Source: Gentiana macrophylla (lineage: Eukaryota; Streptophyta; Magnoliopsida; Gentianales; Gentianaceae). Taken from it: a DNA stretch of 64,000 nt. The position numbers and the translations under genes are program-made. The notes beneath the pieces are model-generated. The model was not told the DNA's origin. It did not search any database and saw only the letters and a list, made by a program, of their open reading frames with translations. Shown here piece after piece: positions 1-11,204 of this stretch (the stretch's first letter is position 1; every line of letters begins with the position of its first letter). The stretch covers positions 114,943,845-115,007,844 of the forward strand of contig CM047805.1 in the NCBI GenBank assembly GCA_026214975.1, written 5' to 3'.

Positions 1-284
1 TCCATAATTATCTTAAATTTGTCATGAGCATTGATAAAGAGATTAATAAATTGTTAAGTGGCATTTCGTTACTTAGAGCTAAATTGATTAATCACTTTTT
101 GAGAAGACATAATTATAGGCACCCAATGCTATATATGAAAATCCTTGTTAATACCATTGATATGTGGAGAAAAATGCAGTGTGATGCCCTCATTTGGTTT
201 AGTCATCATTGAGAATAATGTTTAAAGTGGTCCAAATGAAGACTATAAATGCACAATGCGTTTTTATTTTATTTATTTTTCTTG
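1..284. other. Left-edge flank, nothing recognised
   Basis: AT-rich sequence left of the truncated LTR of element A. A 62-codon plus-strand ORF at 24-212 has no motif I recognise and is probably chance. The outermost ~25-30 bases of A's left LTR are absent, so this edge is a deletion or rearrangement breakpoint rather than a clean insertion site. Confidence 0.5.
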
Positions 285-1942
285 TTTAAGGGGGGTGAAT
301 AAACTTAACACTTAAAACTTTTGGAGTTAACAAACTCAAGAACTTCAAGCACTCTTGACCGGTCGATAGTCTCATTGATCGTTGAGTTTATGAATTTGTG
401 CAAATGGAATATATCAAAAATTAAACCTTATTACTTGTTGTTAAAGTATGATACCGATTATTAGATACTCAGTAGTGTATGTGTGTGATTCAGTTGCTAG
501 ATTCAGTATATTGATGTGCTAAATATATTAAGTGCAGAATATAAATGCAGAAAGTAAGAGGCAGATTTTATAGTGGTTCCAGGTGGTGTAATCCTGTCAG
601 TCCACTCTTCTCCTGTGATGTTGGAGGTAATTCACTAGAGATTCTTGAGGTAGCTGTTACAAAAATCCCTAAGTTGCTTGTCCTTCACCAATAACTATGG
701 CTTCACAAACTGAACACTTGGAACATGTAGGATTGCCGCTCCAAAGTCTTCCACTGTCCTTGAAGGGGTAGGATTGCCTCTTCACCACTCCACCACAAAC
801 AACAATCCTTGACACACAAATGTGCTTCACTTGCTCTTGAAAGAGATTCCTTTTAAAAGAAAGATTGAATCAAGTAAGTGATTCACTTTCAGCATGCCTT
901 GATCGAGATGATATGATCAAGACTTGAGATCTTCAAGTGTGTAAACTTGATGTAGCTTGAAAGCAGATTACACTTGAAGAAATTACTGGATCAGTAGCCT
1001 TATACTCAGTAGGGTCAGCAGGGTGTTTTCATCGATTGAAATCTGATAGCTCAAGATAGATCCTTAATTTTCATCAATGTTCATCACTTGTATTTGAATT
1101 AGGAGTCCTCTATTTATAGGTAGGAATCCTTGTGACTTATGTTTGAAATTCAAACATAGCCGTTTCAGATTTGTCCCATTTGACTTGCTTTCACATCGTT
1201 TCGTAATCGACAATCGCCGTAATACTTTTTGACAAAGCTTCTGATCGTTCCACCCTTTGACTTGTATCCATTGGATAAAGGTCTGAATCATCCCAACGTC
1301 CATTTAATCTTAACCATTGATTTGTTTGATAAAATCAGAGGTTGTTAGCTGTCCCTTTCTTTGTAATATTCCAATGTAACCTTTGAATAATTCGAAGTAT
1401 ATGTATCAGCAGGTTCCTGTGTTCATGAGTCTGCTGAAATGCATATCAGTCAGCTGATCCATGTTTTGCTGTGTTTATGAAACAATGCAGCTGACTTCTT
1501 TTATCTAATTTTTATTTATGAAGTTAGATTACACCATTTAATTATAACTAAGTTCCAATCATCATTTAACTTATGGAACTTAGACCTTGTACACAAGGTA
1601 TATGTAATCAGTTTAGGTCATCATAGACTTCCCTAAATTCTGATTCCATATCCTTGACTTTAATTACTAAGTTTGATCCCTTAGCCTTCAATAACTGAGT
1701 TTGAGCCTCACTCCTCCGACCCTCAAGCAGGTTCCTAAACTAGTCTCATCGACCTGGTACCTCTATCGATATAGACAAGTCTGCTGATGTAAGTCAGCTG
1801 ACCTTTTACAGTGCTTGTTTGATCAAACCTATACAAGATCAAACTCTAATAAGCCTATACATTTGATCTAGACATCTTTTTGCCTTTGCTTTATAACATC
1901 TAGTCTAGCACTCATCACTAAAACATTAAAATATGTCCAACA
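285..1942 (-). repeat. Element A 3' LTR (left copy)
   Basis: Homologous along its length to 28962-30651. It ends in the plus-strand sequence TATGTCCAACA, so the element-strand LTR starts TGTTGGACATA. It lacks the outer ~25-30 bases present in the right copy (TGTTGGTCCCTTG...), beginning only near AAGGGGGGTGAATAAAC. Differences from the right copy cluster at CAG/CTG trinucleotides. The TATA box (TATAAATA on the minus strand) lies at 1111-1118. Confidence 0.9.
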
Positions 1943-1958
1943 ATTTCCCCCTTTTTGG
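1943..1958 (-). other. Element A polypurine tract
   Basis: On the minus strand this reads CCAAAAAGGGGGAAAT immediately 5' of the LTR start TGTTGG. It is the expected plus-strand DNA primer of an LTR retrotransposon and fixes A's orientation as minus. Confidence 0.85.
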
Positions 1959-2103
1959 TGATGATGCCAATACCCTCCTTACAGCAAAGCAAAAAGATTA
2001 AAAACAAAAACAGAACAAACTAAGACATTTCTCATTATAATAAGCTGTTCAAAATTATTACAGTCTAGAATCAGTAAGAATAAAGCAGATAAGGTATGCT
2101 GAT

Positions 2104-5100
2104 CTAGTGTCTTCTTTCTCTTTCTTCTCTTGCCTTCTCTACTTGCTCTTGATAAGCTCTTATTTCTCTAATCATTTGTCTCATCCATTCATTTTCAATA
2201 AGAGATAAATCAATGAGAGGATTCACTTCTTTCCACCGTTTCCATGCCTCAGGTAGAGTAAGGTTGATCTGATGTACTCTAAAGCCCAAGCGCATGTATA
2301 CTTCTTTAAATTCATTTAGTGATTCCTTTGCTGATGTGGTAGGTAAACTCCTTCCACCTCTACCACCTCTTCCACCTCTATGTGCAGCTCTCAAGGCTTT
2401 GACTCTTGTTTCCCAAAACTTGAGTCCCAGAAAGGAGTTCAACCCTTCATGAAAGCCCTTGTCATGATAAGGTCTCCTCTTCTCAGTTGTAAACTTTCTT
2501 ATATTCTTTGAGAAGATCATCGGTGAGTGGAAGTCCGCTGAGCAGGTGTTTTACGAATGCATTAGTGTCATCTTCCCATCTTTTCTTTGCAAAAATTCTA
2601 GCAGCCTCTTTTGCTACTGCTGTTTGGCTCTCTTCCCCCTTATTGACATCATCAACAAAACGGAACAACAGACCATGAACACTCTCCTGGGTGATTACTA
2701 GATTACTCAGTTGTCCCTCCATGATTTCAGTTCTAGTATCAACTGCAGTAATCCTTCCTTCCATTGTTTGCTCCAGTAGATTTATCCTCTCAATTAGTTT
2801 AGGATTAGTACAGCAGGTTGAGGTGCAGCTGCACGTTCAGCAAATCTGTCTATTTCAGCAAGATTATCCAATTTCTGATGAATAGAGGCAAGTTGATCTT
2901 TCAAAAACTTCTCTTTCAGTGTGTTGACCTATTTAATCCCTCTCACATCTTGTGTTAGATCAGCAAGAGCATACTGTGTAGATGTGAAGTTTGAAGCAGC
3001 TCTCTCAGTAGACTTTCTATTGTTGTCAACAAGGCTCATCGCCTTTCAAACCTATGCTCTGCTCATCAAGTTGAGTCCTTATGTGTGTTATGTCATTCCT
3101 GAAAGCCCTCAACTCTTCCAAGACATGTACTGGTACTCAACCAGCCATTTCTCCAGCAGGCTCTTATACATTGTACTGTTGCCTCTGTCTGCTGATAACC
3201 AAGGCATAGCTCATATCCCTTCCAGCAGGGTTAGGTCCTTAGAATTCCTCTAGAATAGGATCAAGAGCGAGTTCTTCAAAATCGGTACAAATGCCTGTTG
3301 AGGTTCAAAGATCAATAGGTTCTTCCTCAAGCACTTGAAACTCTTCATCATCAGTAATCATAGTCCAAAGAAATTGCTCATCCTCATCAACAACAACAAT
3401 CTGTGACTATCTTTACCTTCGATGACCTTTCCTCCAGTGAGGCTCTCATCACAGCACTGTTCTTCAACAACAGCATGGGTTTCCTCCAAACCCATAGATA
3501 GTTCCAACCTATGTCCAGGTGCTGTTTGTACCTGTTCCAACCTTTGTTCAGGTGCTGTCTGTACCTCAGCAACCTGTACCACCGGTTCCAACCTTTGTTC
3601 AGGTGCTGTCTGTTCCTCAGCAGCCTGAACCTTTTCAAAAATCAATGGTGTTCCTTCAAATCCCATCACCATATCCAATCTCTGTGCCACCACTGTTTGT
3701 TCTTCAGTGATCAGCACTCTCTGTACAAGAATTGCAGGAAATTCAGCCATATTATCTCTTTGAAATTCCCTAACATCTGCAATCCTTCTTAGAAAATTGG
3801 TAGTCTTGAATAGAGTGTCCTGAGTGCCAATCCATGCTTGATATTAAGCTGAATCCTCAGAACTGACATCAGGCTCACTATGATCAGTAACCCTCTCATC
3901 ATCCAAATCTTCATTCTGTTGATCCTCAGGTTGTTCAGCAGTTTCTACAACAAATGAAGTATCTGAAGCACCAACCAGTCTGTTGTCTCCAAGGTTTATC
4001 CCATCATTTATCAAGGCCTCGACCATTTATGGTGAGATCCTCCGATCCTCATCCATTTGTTCATTTTCTTGCCTCTCGATGAGATCGCCCAAAGCACAAA
4101 GATCGCTTACTCTTAGTTCAATAATCAATGCAATTCCACCGACTCATTCTCGACCGGATGGATGATCATCACTGAATCGGATGATGAAGAGTCATCAACT
4201 GTGCCCCATTCATCTCTGATCTCTGAATTTGATACCCTCTTCCTTCTTTTGTTCATCAATAAGATCCATCGGTCTTGCTTCCAACAGAGAGGTATCAACC
4301 AAATCCAAAGCAGATTCTCCACTCCTAATTTCCCAAAAGCCCACTCCTCAAAAATCATCATTGGTTCTTTCTTTGGCTTTTGTCTTTTATAAAACCAAAC
4401 TTCCACTCGAAGTAATCACTATCACCGGAGCTTTGGATCAACATACCCTTCTTTCTTCTTTTTCTCTTGTCTTTCAAAGGGCATGGTTGGCTTTCTAGGA
4501 GCTGTCTATCCACTCTGCTGACCTCTATAGGTCTCAACCAGCAGAGTCATAGTTTCTTCAACAGATGCCTCTAGGTCAGTAGGTTGCTCAGATTGTATAT
4601 TAGTGCCTACTACATCCATCTGCTCCACACTGGGTTCCCCCTGACTTACATACTCATTAGCAGGGTCAGCAACAACTTGCTCTTCCCCCTGACTTCTTGC
4701 AAAACTTGCAAGGTCTTGTACCAAAGTCTCAATTTCCACAGCAGGTGCAGACTCAGTAGTATGCTGTGGTTCTTCAACAAGTTGCTCAACAACAACTTGT
4801 GCAGCTTCAGTAGGCTCAACAGCCTTTACAGGGAAGGATTCTACTTCTTCAGCAGGCTTAGGTTCAGCAGCATGCTGTGATTCTCCAGTAGGTTGCTCAA
4901 CAACAACCTGTTCTTTCTCAGTAGGCTTGATAATTGTTAAGGGCTCAGCCTCAATAGCCTCTTCTTCCCTTTGAGTCTCTAAAATCCTCAATTTTTTTTC
5001 CTTTGCCATGTTTCTTTTTCTTGGCAATTTCTTTCATTCTCTTGGAAAGTTGCTCTTCTTCAACTTCAACAGCTTTTCTCTTCCTTGTAGTTTAAGCTAT

Positions 5101-6047
5101 ATCAATAAATTCAACTGTCTGCTTCCTTGTCTTCCTAGGTTTTAACATTTCAGTTATCTTTCTTGTATCGTGACCTTTCTCTTCTCAAAGAACCTTTTAG
5201 GTGCAAAGACTTAGTAACTTCCTTAATGATTTTTTGACCTGCTCACCACCGGCATCATCATCTCCTCCATCATCATCACTTTCTGTGGCTTCATCATCCA
5301 CATCTTCATCATCATCAAAGCCAGGAATATGAGTAGCAACTTCTGGCTTATACCTTGATTTGTTAATCTTTTCAGATGAAATATCGGTATCCGAAAATGA
5401 TTCAACAAGGTCTGAATCGATGAACTGGGGCTTGACTTTGGACTTCCTCACACCATCTCTCTGTCTTGATGAAACAACTTCTTCATGTAGTGTATGAAGA
5501 ATCCAGCCCAATCAAACTTCATTCTTCTGCAGATGATGATCATCATATCTATCTTAGGTCCAGATAGTGTATCTAGACTCCCAATGAATCCCAAAATAGT
5601 TTTGGCAATCAATTTGCTCAGCAGGTTGTACTCATATCCAATATGCTTCACATTAATGCCTAGATTTGAAGCTATTTTCTCATTTGTCATTATTGCATCC
5701 ACAAACTTCATCCTTGGTAGATTCATTGCTTCTGGATTGGTGGGAGCATTATTTCTAAGTCCAAAATGAAATAATTCTCTCAGTAGGTCTGAAGATATTT
5801 CAATTTCTCTTCCACTGACTGTTGTAGTGAAGGCCTCTCTACCTTCATGTATAACAATGTTCTTCCAGAACTCCAACATATTAACATATAAAATTCTTTT
5901 CAGCCTTCTATTGATAATGTTCTCCAAACCAGCAAACCGTCTGATTCTTCGTCCTATGTTAATAGCTAGTTCAGTAGAGTGACAGTCAGTCACATAACCT
6001 CTTACACTTTGACTGGTGCCAATATGAACATCATCTTTGTTTGGCAT
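2104..6047 (-). pseudogene. Element A env-like accessory ORF (broken)
   Basis: A chain of minus-strand ORFs between pol and the polypurine tract (6047-5448, 5511-5197, 5027-4506, 4406-4125, 4026-3844, 3750-3358, 2764-2483, 2520-2104) reads as one ~1,300-codon gene broken by frameshifts and stops. The start is ATG at 6047 (MPNKDDVHIG). The first ~200 residues hold a compact region with VSGREIEISSDLL, resembling the plant-transposon accessory domain also seen in the Athila ORFs of this window. The middle is acidic and low-complexity, with repeated QTAPEQRLE-like and VVVEQ-like peptides (near 3510-3630 and 4770-4920). The last third is charged and helical, with a GGRGGRGGR tract near 2360. Sireviruses carry an ORF at this place called env-like. 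I see no convincing signal peptide or fusion peptide, so an envelope role is not shown. Confidence 0.7.
3507..3625 (-). repeat. Short tandem repeat inside env-like ORF
   Basis: The block CCAACCTTTGTTCAGGTGCT recurs at intervals of about 30-50 bases, followed each time by GTCTGT(A/T)CCTCAGCA or a variant. On the coding strand this gives repeated QTAPEQRLE peptides. It is a local duplication within the low-complexity part of the accessory ORF. Confidence 0.7.
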
Positions 6048-6156
6048 TTTAAGTGAATAAGATGAAGACGAGAGTGTTCAAATCTGTGTTCACACAAGGT
6101 ATTTGCAGAGAAATCGCAGATTGAGAGTTGTGAGTGTGAACTCTGTGTATATGTCT

Positions 6157-6216
6157 GTATATATAGACAGAGGTAGTTATGGCTGCCGAGAGCACGTCTT
6201 CGTGGTATTAACCACG
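6157..6216 (-). promoter_or_regulatory. Candidate internal promoter for A's env-like ORF
   Basis: Reading on the minus strand towards the ATG at 6047, a perfect inverted repeat CGTGGT-ATTA-ACCACG (6201-6216) is followed after ~36 bases by a TATATATA run (6157-6165). About 110 bases of leader then lead to the ATG. This is the spacing of a plant core promoter. That it drives the accessory ORF is inference, but the same arrangement recurs before the other accessory ORFs in this window. Confidence 0.45.
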
Positions 6217-6507
6217 ATTAAATCTGAGTGAATGCTGTCTTGACAAGTGGCCCATTACTTTTCCATAACATTTTGTAACCGTCAGATCGTGTAACTACAG
6301 TTACAAAGATAGAATAAATATCCCGCCATTTGCTTTTTGACTTTTGTAAGTTTGACTGTGTAACGTTTCCTTCAAAGACCTTTGTCATCAATGAGACTTG
6401 GCTCAAGAGCTTCACGACAAATATGCCTCGGCCGACTTGACAAAATTACTCTGCTGATCTTCTATTCCTCATTGTTTTGTTCATCTGATAATACAAGATG
6501 AAGTTTA

Positions 6508-6686
6508 ATACCAATGACTGATCTGTCAAGTGAGCTCACCCAATAGGACAAAGACCAATCCCCTTGGCAACTTCATTTGCACAATTGTCCAAACCTAAAT
6601 AAGTACATGGAATTGTTGATACCAATGACTAATCTGCTAAGTGAGCTCACCCATCATAGCAAAGACTAATCCCCTTGGTGAATTCC
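6508..6686. repeat. ~66 bp direct repeat, two copies
   Basis: ATACCAATGACT(G/A)ATCTG is followed by AAGTGAGCTCACCC and then by AAAGAC(C/T)AATCCCCTTGG. The block occurs at 6508-6573 and again at 6620-6686, in the spacer between pol and the env-like ORF of element A. On the minus strand each copy has an AAGGGGATT purine run. Sireviruses are known for multiple purine-tract signals, so these could be secondary primer sites, but that is a guess. Confidence 0.65.
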
Positions 6687-6710
6687 AGTACATTGCTGAT
6701 CATAGATGTA

Positions 6711-8258
6711 TCAGTCAACTTTTATAATTCCAAGTTCAGTCCTCAGTTTAGAAAATCTTTCACTATCCAAAGGTTTAGTGAAAATATCGACAAGTTGATC
6801 TTCGGTGAGGATATACTGAAACCACCACATCTTTCTTTTCAACATGATCTCTTATAAAATGATGTCTCACATCAATATGCTTGGTTCTTGAGTGCAAAAG
6901 CAGATTTTCTCGTGATTGCAATTGCACTTGTGTTATCACACATTATAGGAATTTCTCTTTCTTCAATTCCATAATCCCTTAATTGTTGTCTTAACCAAAG
7001 TACTTGTGCACAAAGAACTTCCAAAGCGACAATATATTCAAATTTTCAAAGAGTGGTTGATATTGAATTGTTTCTTGCTAAACCAGGAAACCGGTCTATC
7101 TCCCATTAACTGACAGGTTTCTGTGGTGCTTTTTCTATCAATTTTGCATCCAGCATAATCAGAATCTGAGTAGGATATAACATTGAAGGTTCCATCTTTT
7201 GAATACCATATTCCTACATCCAAAGTCTCTTTTAGATATTTGAGAACTCTTTTGACTGCAGCTAAGTGACTTTCCTTAGGTTTTGATTGAAATCTTGCAC
7301 AAACAGCTACAACAAAGGATATTTCAGGTCTGCTGGCAGTAAGGTACAACAGACTGCCTATCATCCTTCTGTATAAGGTCTGATCAACATCTTTGCCATC
7401 TTTGTCTTCATCCAATCTTATGTTTGTACTCATAGGAGTTGATACCTTGGTCTTTTTTTTCCATAACAAATTTCTTCATAGCTCCTTGGTATACTTGGTT
7501 TGATGAATGAAGATTCCATCTTTCATCTGTTTGACTTGCAATCCCAAAAAGTAGTTCATTTCTCCCATCATACTCATTTGGAATTTACTTTTCATCAGAT
7601 TTGCAAACTTTTCACAAAGTGAGTCATTTTCAGAACCAAATATTATGTCATCAACATAAATCTGTACAGCCAGGTGCTTTGTCTCCTTCACTGATTCTGA
7701 AAAGAGTCTTGTCAATGGTACCTTTGGTAAAACCATTGTCCACCAAGAATTGAGATAAGGTCTCATACCATGCTCTTGGTGCTTGTTTCAAACCATGAAG
7801 TGCTTTATTGAGTCTGTACACTTTATCTTCTTGATTTTTAACTTCAAATCCAGAAGGTTGCTGAACATAGACCTCCTCTTCCAGAATGCCATTCAAAAAT
7901 GCACTCTTGACATCCATCCGATATACTTTAAATTTTTTATATGCAGCATATGCCAAGAATAATCTTATAGCTTCCAATCTTGCAACAAGGGCATATGTTT
8001 CATCAAAATCTATTCCTTCTGCTTGAGAATAGCCTTTTGCTACTAGTCTGGCCTTATTCCTCACAATGGTACCAGATTCATCCAATTTGTTTCTGTATAC
8101 CCATTTTGTTCCAATAATGTTTGCATGATTAGGCCTTTCCACTAGTGTCCAAACTTGATTTCTTTCAAATTCATTCAATTTTTCTTGCATAGCAATTATC
8201 CAATCTGGATATGATATTGCTTATTCAACAACTTTAGGTTCCACTTGAGATAGAAAAC
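6711..8258 (-). pseudogene. Element A pol, 3' part: reverse transcriptase and RNase H
   Basis: Minus-strand copia RT. RT begins near 8190 with motifs [26 protein letters not shown] and [12 protein letters not shown], and continues in another frame with the catalytic YVDDI and the YFLGLQ block. RNase H follows (SRPEISFVVAVCARFQ, YSDSDYAGC, DRKST), and a further frame carries MCDNTSAI near the end. The final stop is near 6711. At least three frameshifts separate these pieces, and the RNase H/C-terminal part has further stops. The upstream part of pol lies 11 kb to the right because element C inserted at 8267. Confidence 0.85.
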
Positions 8259-8261
8259 ATG

Positions 8262-8266
8262 TAAAA
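8262..8266. repeat. Target-site duplication of element C, left copy
   Basis: TAAAA abuts the TGTTGG start of C at 8267. The right counterpart after 19509 is TAAAC, one mismatch. Removing C and one copy restores a continuous copia reading frame of A, which supports the junction. Confidence 0.75.
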
Positions 8267-11110
8267 TGTTGGATCGATAATGGCGCAAACACACTCTAGA
8301 AGGGGGGGTTGAATAGAGTGCGAGGATTTTTGACTCTTTTCGATTTATCAATAACAAAGAGGTTGGAGCAAGTATAATACACAATTACTAATAAGTTAAA
8401 CCGGAAGCTATTTAACTAGATTATTCGATTGTGTATTTTATACCTAAGTGATCAAGATTATCTAATGTACAAGTTCTACAAAGTGTGCATGAATCTGAGG
8501 GACACTATTCGAGATAAGTAGGTTGATTAGCAACCAAAGAAGCTTTATAACAAAATACTACGCAGCAACACAGGTAATTAAACGAACTTAAAAAAAATTG
8601 CACAACTGAAAAACAAATAGACTGTTGTACTATTCAGTTTGCCAAGAAAATAAAATACAGTTTATTTAACAAAGTTAACTAAAGTCCTTAGATGAATTTG
8701 CAGTATTGATAAACACACTCAAATGAGTTGGTTTATCCCTACTGAAATTTAAACTAAGTACAATGACTCCAGTTTCACAAAACAGTGGGGACCTTTAATA
8801 CACTGACTAATCAAATTCAGCACCAAAGTAATAATCTGTTTAGAGTGTAACACTCAGATTAGATTATTAGTCTAGTATTGACTCAGATCACATATAGTCA
8901 GTAGGTCCAAGCACATAAAATACTCCTATTACAAGGTGTTCAAAGTAAGTTCAGATTTATCAAGAATATTTGCAACAGGTTTGTAACACAGATGTTCAAT
9001 CAGGACAGATAAACAGATACATCAAAACAGCACAGAGAGGGGCAGAATTTTCAGAGACAAATTACAAAAATTTGCACACTGAAAAATTCCCAGCAGATAA
9101 AGGGATATGACACTTGGACTCAACAACAGGTTTTAGTCTGAAAAAAAAAATAGCAGACTTGCACAGAATCAACAATTCAGTCTGTTCACCTCACAAGGTG
9201 GTGAGGAGGTATTTCAAACCACTCTCACTGATGAAAGATCCTGAATTAAAGTTAAATGCAATACTGCAAGAACAGGAATAAAACTTGTACAAAGACCAAC
9301 TTTATAAGTACTCAATCCTAAAATCAGAATTACACAAAATCAGATTGACACTGAAATATGAACTATAGGCCAGGATCCTCTCAGAGCCTCTTTGCTAGTT
9401 CACACTTTCAAGTGTCAATTCCTGATTACTGAAACTGAAAAACTTAAGATTCAGTATATCAAAATTGACTCAATTAAAGAGACTACACAAGACCAAAATT
9501 AATTGAGAATCAGTTCGAACAGTTTGAAAAACAATAAAGAGAGTCTGAAATGAATACCTTTTTATGAGGTGAACAAATGCAGACACAGACACAGCTGATC
9601 CAAGAATCCTGTGTATAGCTCTTAGCCAATCCTTAAGCTATACACACTCCTCTGAGATTCCAGCCGAGTTCACTATACTTCAGGCAAGTATATGAACTAT
9701 ACTACCAACTTCACAAAAAGACTTTTGAGAAAATTTTGAAGGTGGATAAGAGAGATTGCTTTTTCAAAACTGATGTTTTAAAAGGTTGGAGGAAGACTAC
9801 TATTTATAGGACTCGGACAGGCCACTGATCAACTAAACAGAGCAGGAAACACATGTGGTTGACCAAGGACCTAAAGAGGACTAGTTAAAAAAAATTAGAC
9901 ATCATTGGGTTAATTACCCTCAGCAGTGATTCAAAATCATAGGTTAAAAGACCTCATTTGAATCATAGAGAAACAGTAAAGGGCACAAGAAAGACAGTTA
10001 TGAAAATACCAACACGTGTTCACAGAATCAGTACAGGATTTTCTTCATATGGTAAGCACGTGGGCAAAAGCTTACAGAAATCTTATTCGGCTTGACTGAT
10101 TCAAAAGAAACCTAAAACGGACAAAAGACACATTAAGCGAAATCCATTCAAATCGTAGAAATAAAAGATTTCATATTAACTTTTAAGAGGAAAGATCGAC
10201 CTTTGAATCGAAATTGACATAGCATCGATCATTTAAGTCTCGTATCATCCAAGGAATTGACCGAAAGGTCATGCCTTTCACACACGTACCTTCAAACAAA
10301 CCATGAGAGCACAAAATCGTATGAATCGGTTTCAAATCATTGTAATAAACGATCGATATTAACAGAGATTAGAAAAGATCGACCTTTAAATGTTTGCAAA
10401 AGTGAGTTTGGACCTTCACAGAGATGAAATCTGCGTTGTCAAGAATCGAATCGGCATTTAAGGATCAAATCGAAACCTTCCCGATATAGTTTTAGCACAT
10501 GGTTGTTTCGATTTAGAGAGAGCCTTCACGAAGGTGATTACGTGTAGCTACTGAAGTAATTCATCACGAGGATGAATAGATTAGGAAGGTAAAGGGGACA
10601 ACAGTGGGATTCCAGGGCGGCCATTGAAGATAGAAATCAAGCTCATTGAAGGAGAGGATTTGGAACAGCTGAGAGAAGATCCTGGAAGGAGAGAGAGGCG
10701 ACGGCTCCCAAATGAAAAGAGAGATTAGGGTTATGCAAAAAAAGGTTTAGGTTGTTTTTTTTTTTTTTTTTAACAAAAGAACTGGTCCGGATATAAAGGA
10801 AAAGGGGCTGGGCCAGATTAAAAAGGGAAGGGCCGGATCATGTATCAATTTGTATCAAACACATATAATTGATTTGATCAATTAATTAATTAATTTATAA
10901 AATTAATCTTATAAATTAAATTAATAATTAATTAATTAATTATAGGTCTAATATAAGTCTGCAAAAAAAATTAAACACAAGAAATTGCCATATGATGTAA
11001 GTTTTAACTTCATGGCGGTTAGTGACAGGGGCAATAAAGTCAAAACACACATTAGGGGTATTTTGGTAAATTAATCAAACTTATATGCAACTGGGGCTCA
11101 TAACTCAACA
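8267..11110 (-). repeat. Element C 3' LTR
   Basis: Starts TGTTGGATCGATAATGGCGC and ends CATAACTCAACA on the plus strand. It contains a TATAAATA box (minus strand) at 9801-9808, a long poly-T tract near 10750 and an AATTAATTAATT-rich palindromic stretch near 10860-10950. It aligns along its whole length with 16651-19509. Most disagreements are at CAG/CTG positions. Confidence 0.92.
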
Positions 11111-11124
11111 ATCTCCCCCTTTTG
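11111..11124 (-). other. Element C polypurine tract
   Basis: On the minus strand this reads AAAAGGGGGAGAT directly before the 3' LTR start TGTTGAGTTATG. It gives orientation and marks the inner edge of the LTR. Confidence 0.85.
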
Positions 11125-11204
11125 ATTAATTTTCAAAATACCTCGTGATGCGCTCCCCTTGATTACAGCTTCTCCCTACATAGTATTTCTCCTTAGTTTG
11201 AAAA

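Noticed and set aside
24..212. 62-codon ORF at the left edge
   Set aside because: No motif or biased composition, no leader signals; expected by chance in AT-rich DNA.
2104..6047. True envelope glycoprotein in element A
   Set aside because: No signal peptide, fusion peptide or clear transmembrane helix seen; kept only as env-like by position.
10860..10950. AATTAATT-rich palindromes as a possible origin or MAR
   Set aside because: Low-complexity AT sequence present in both LTRs of C; nothing specific supports a function.
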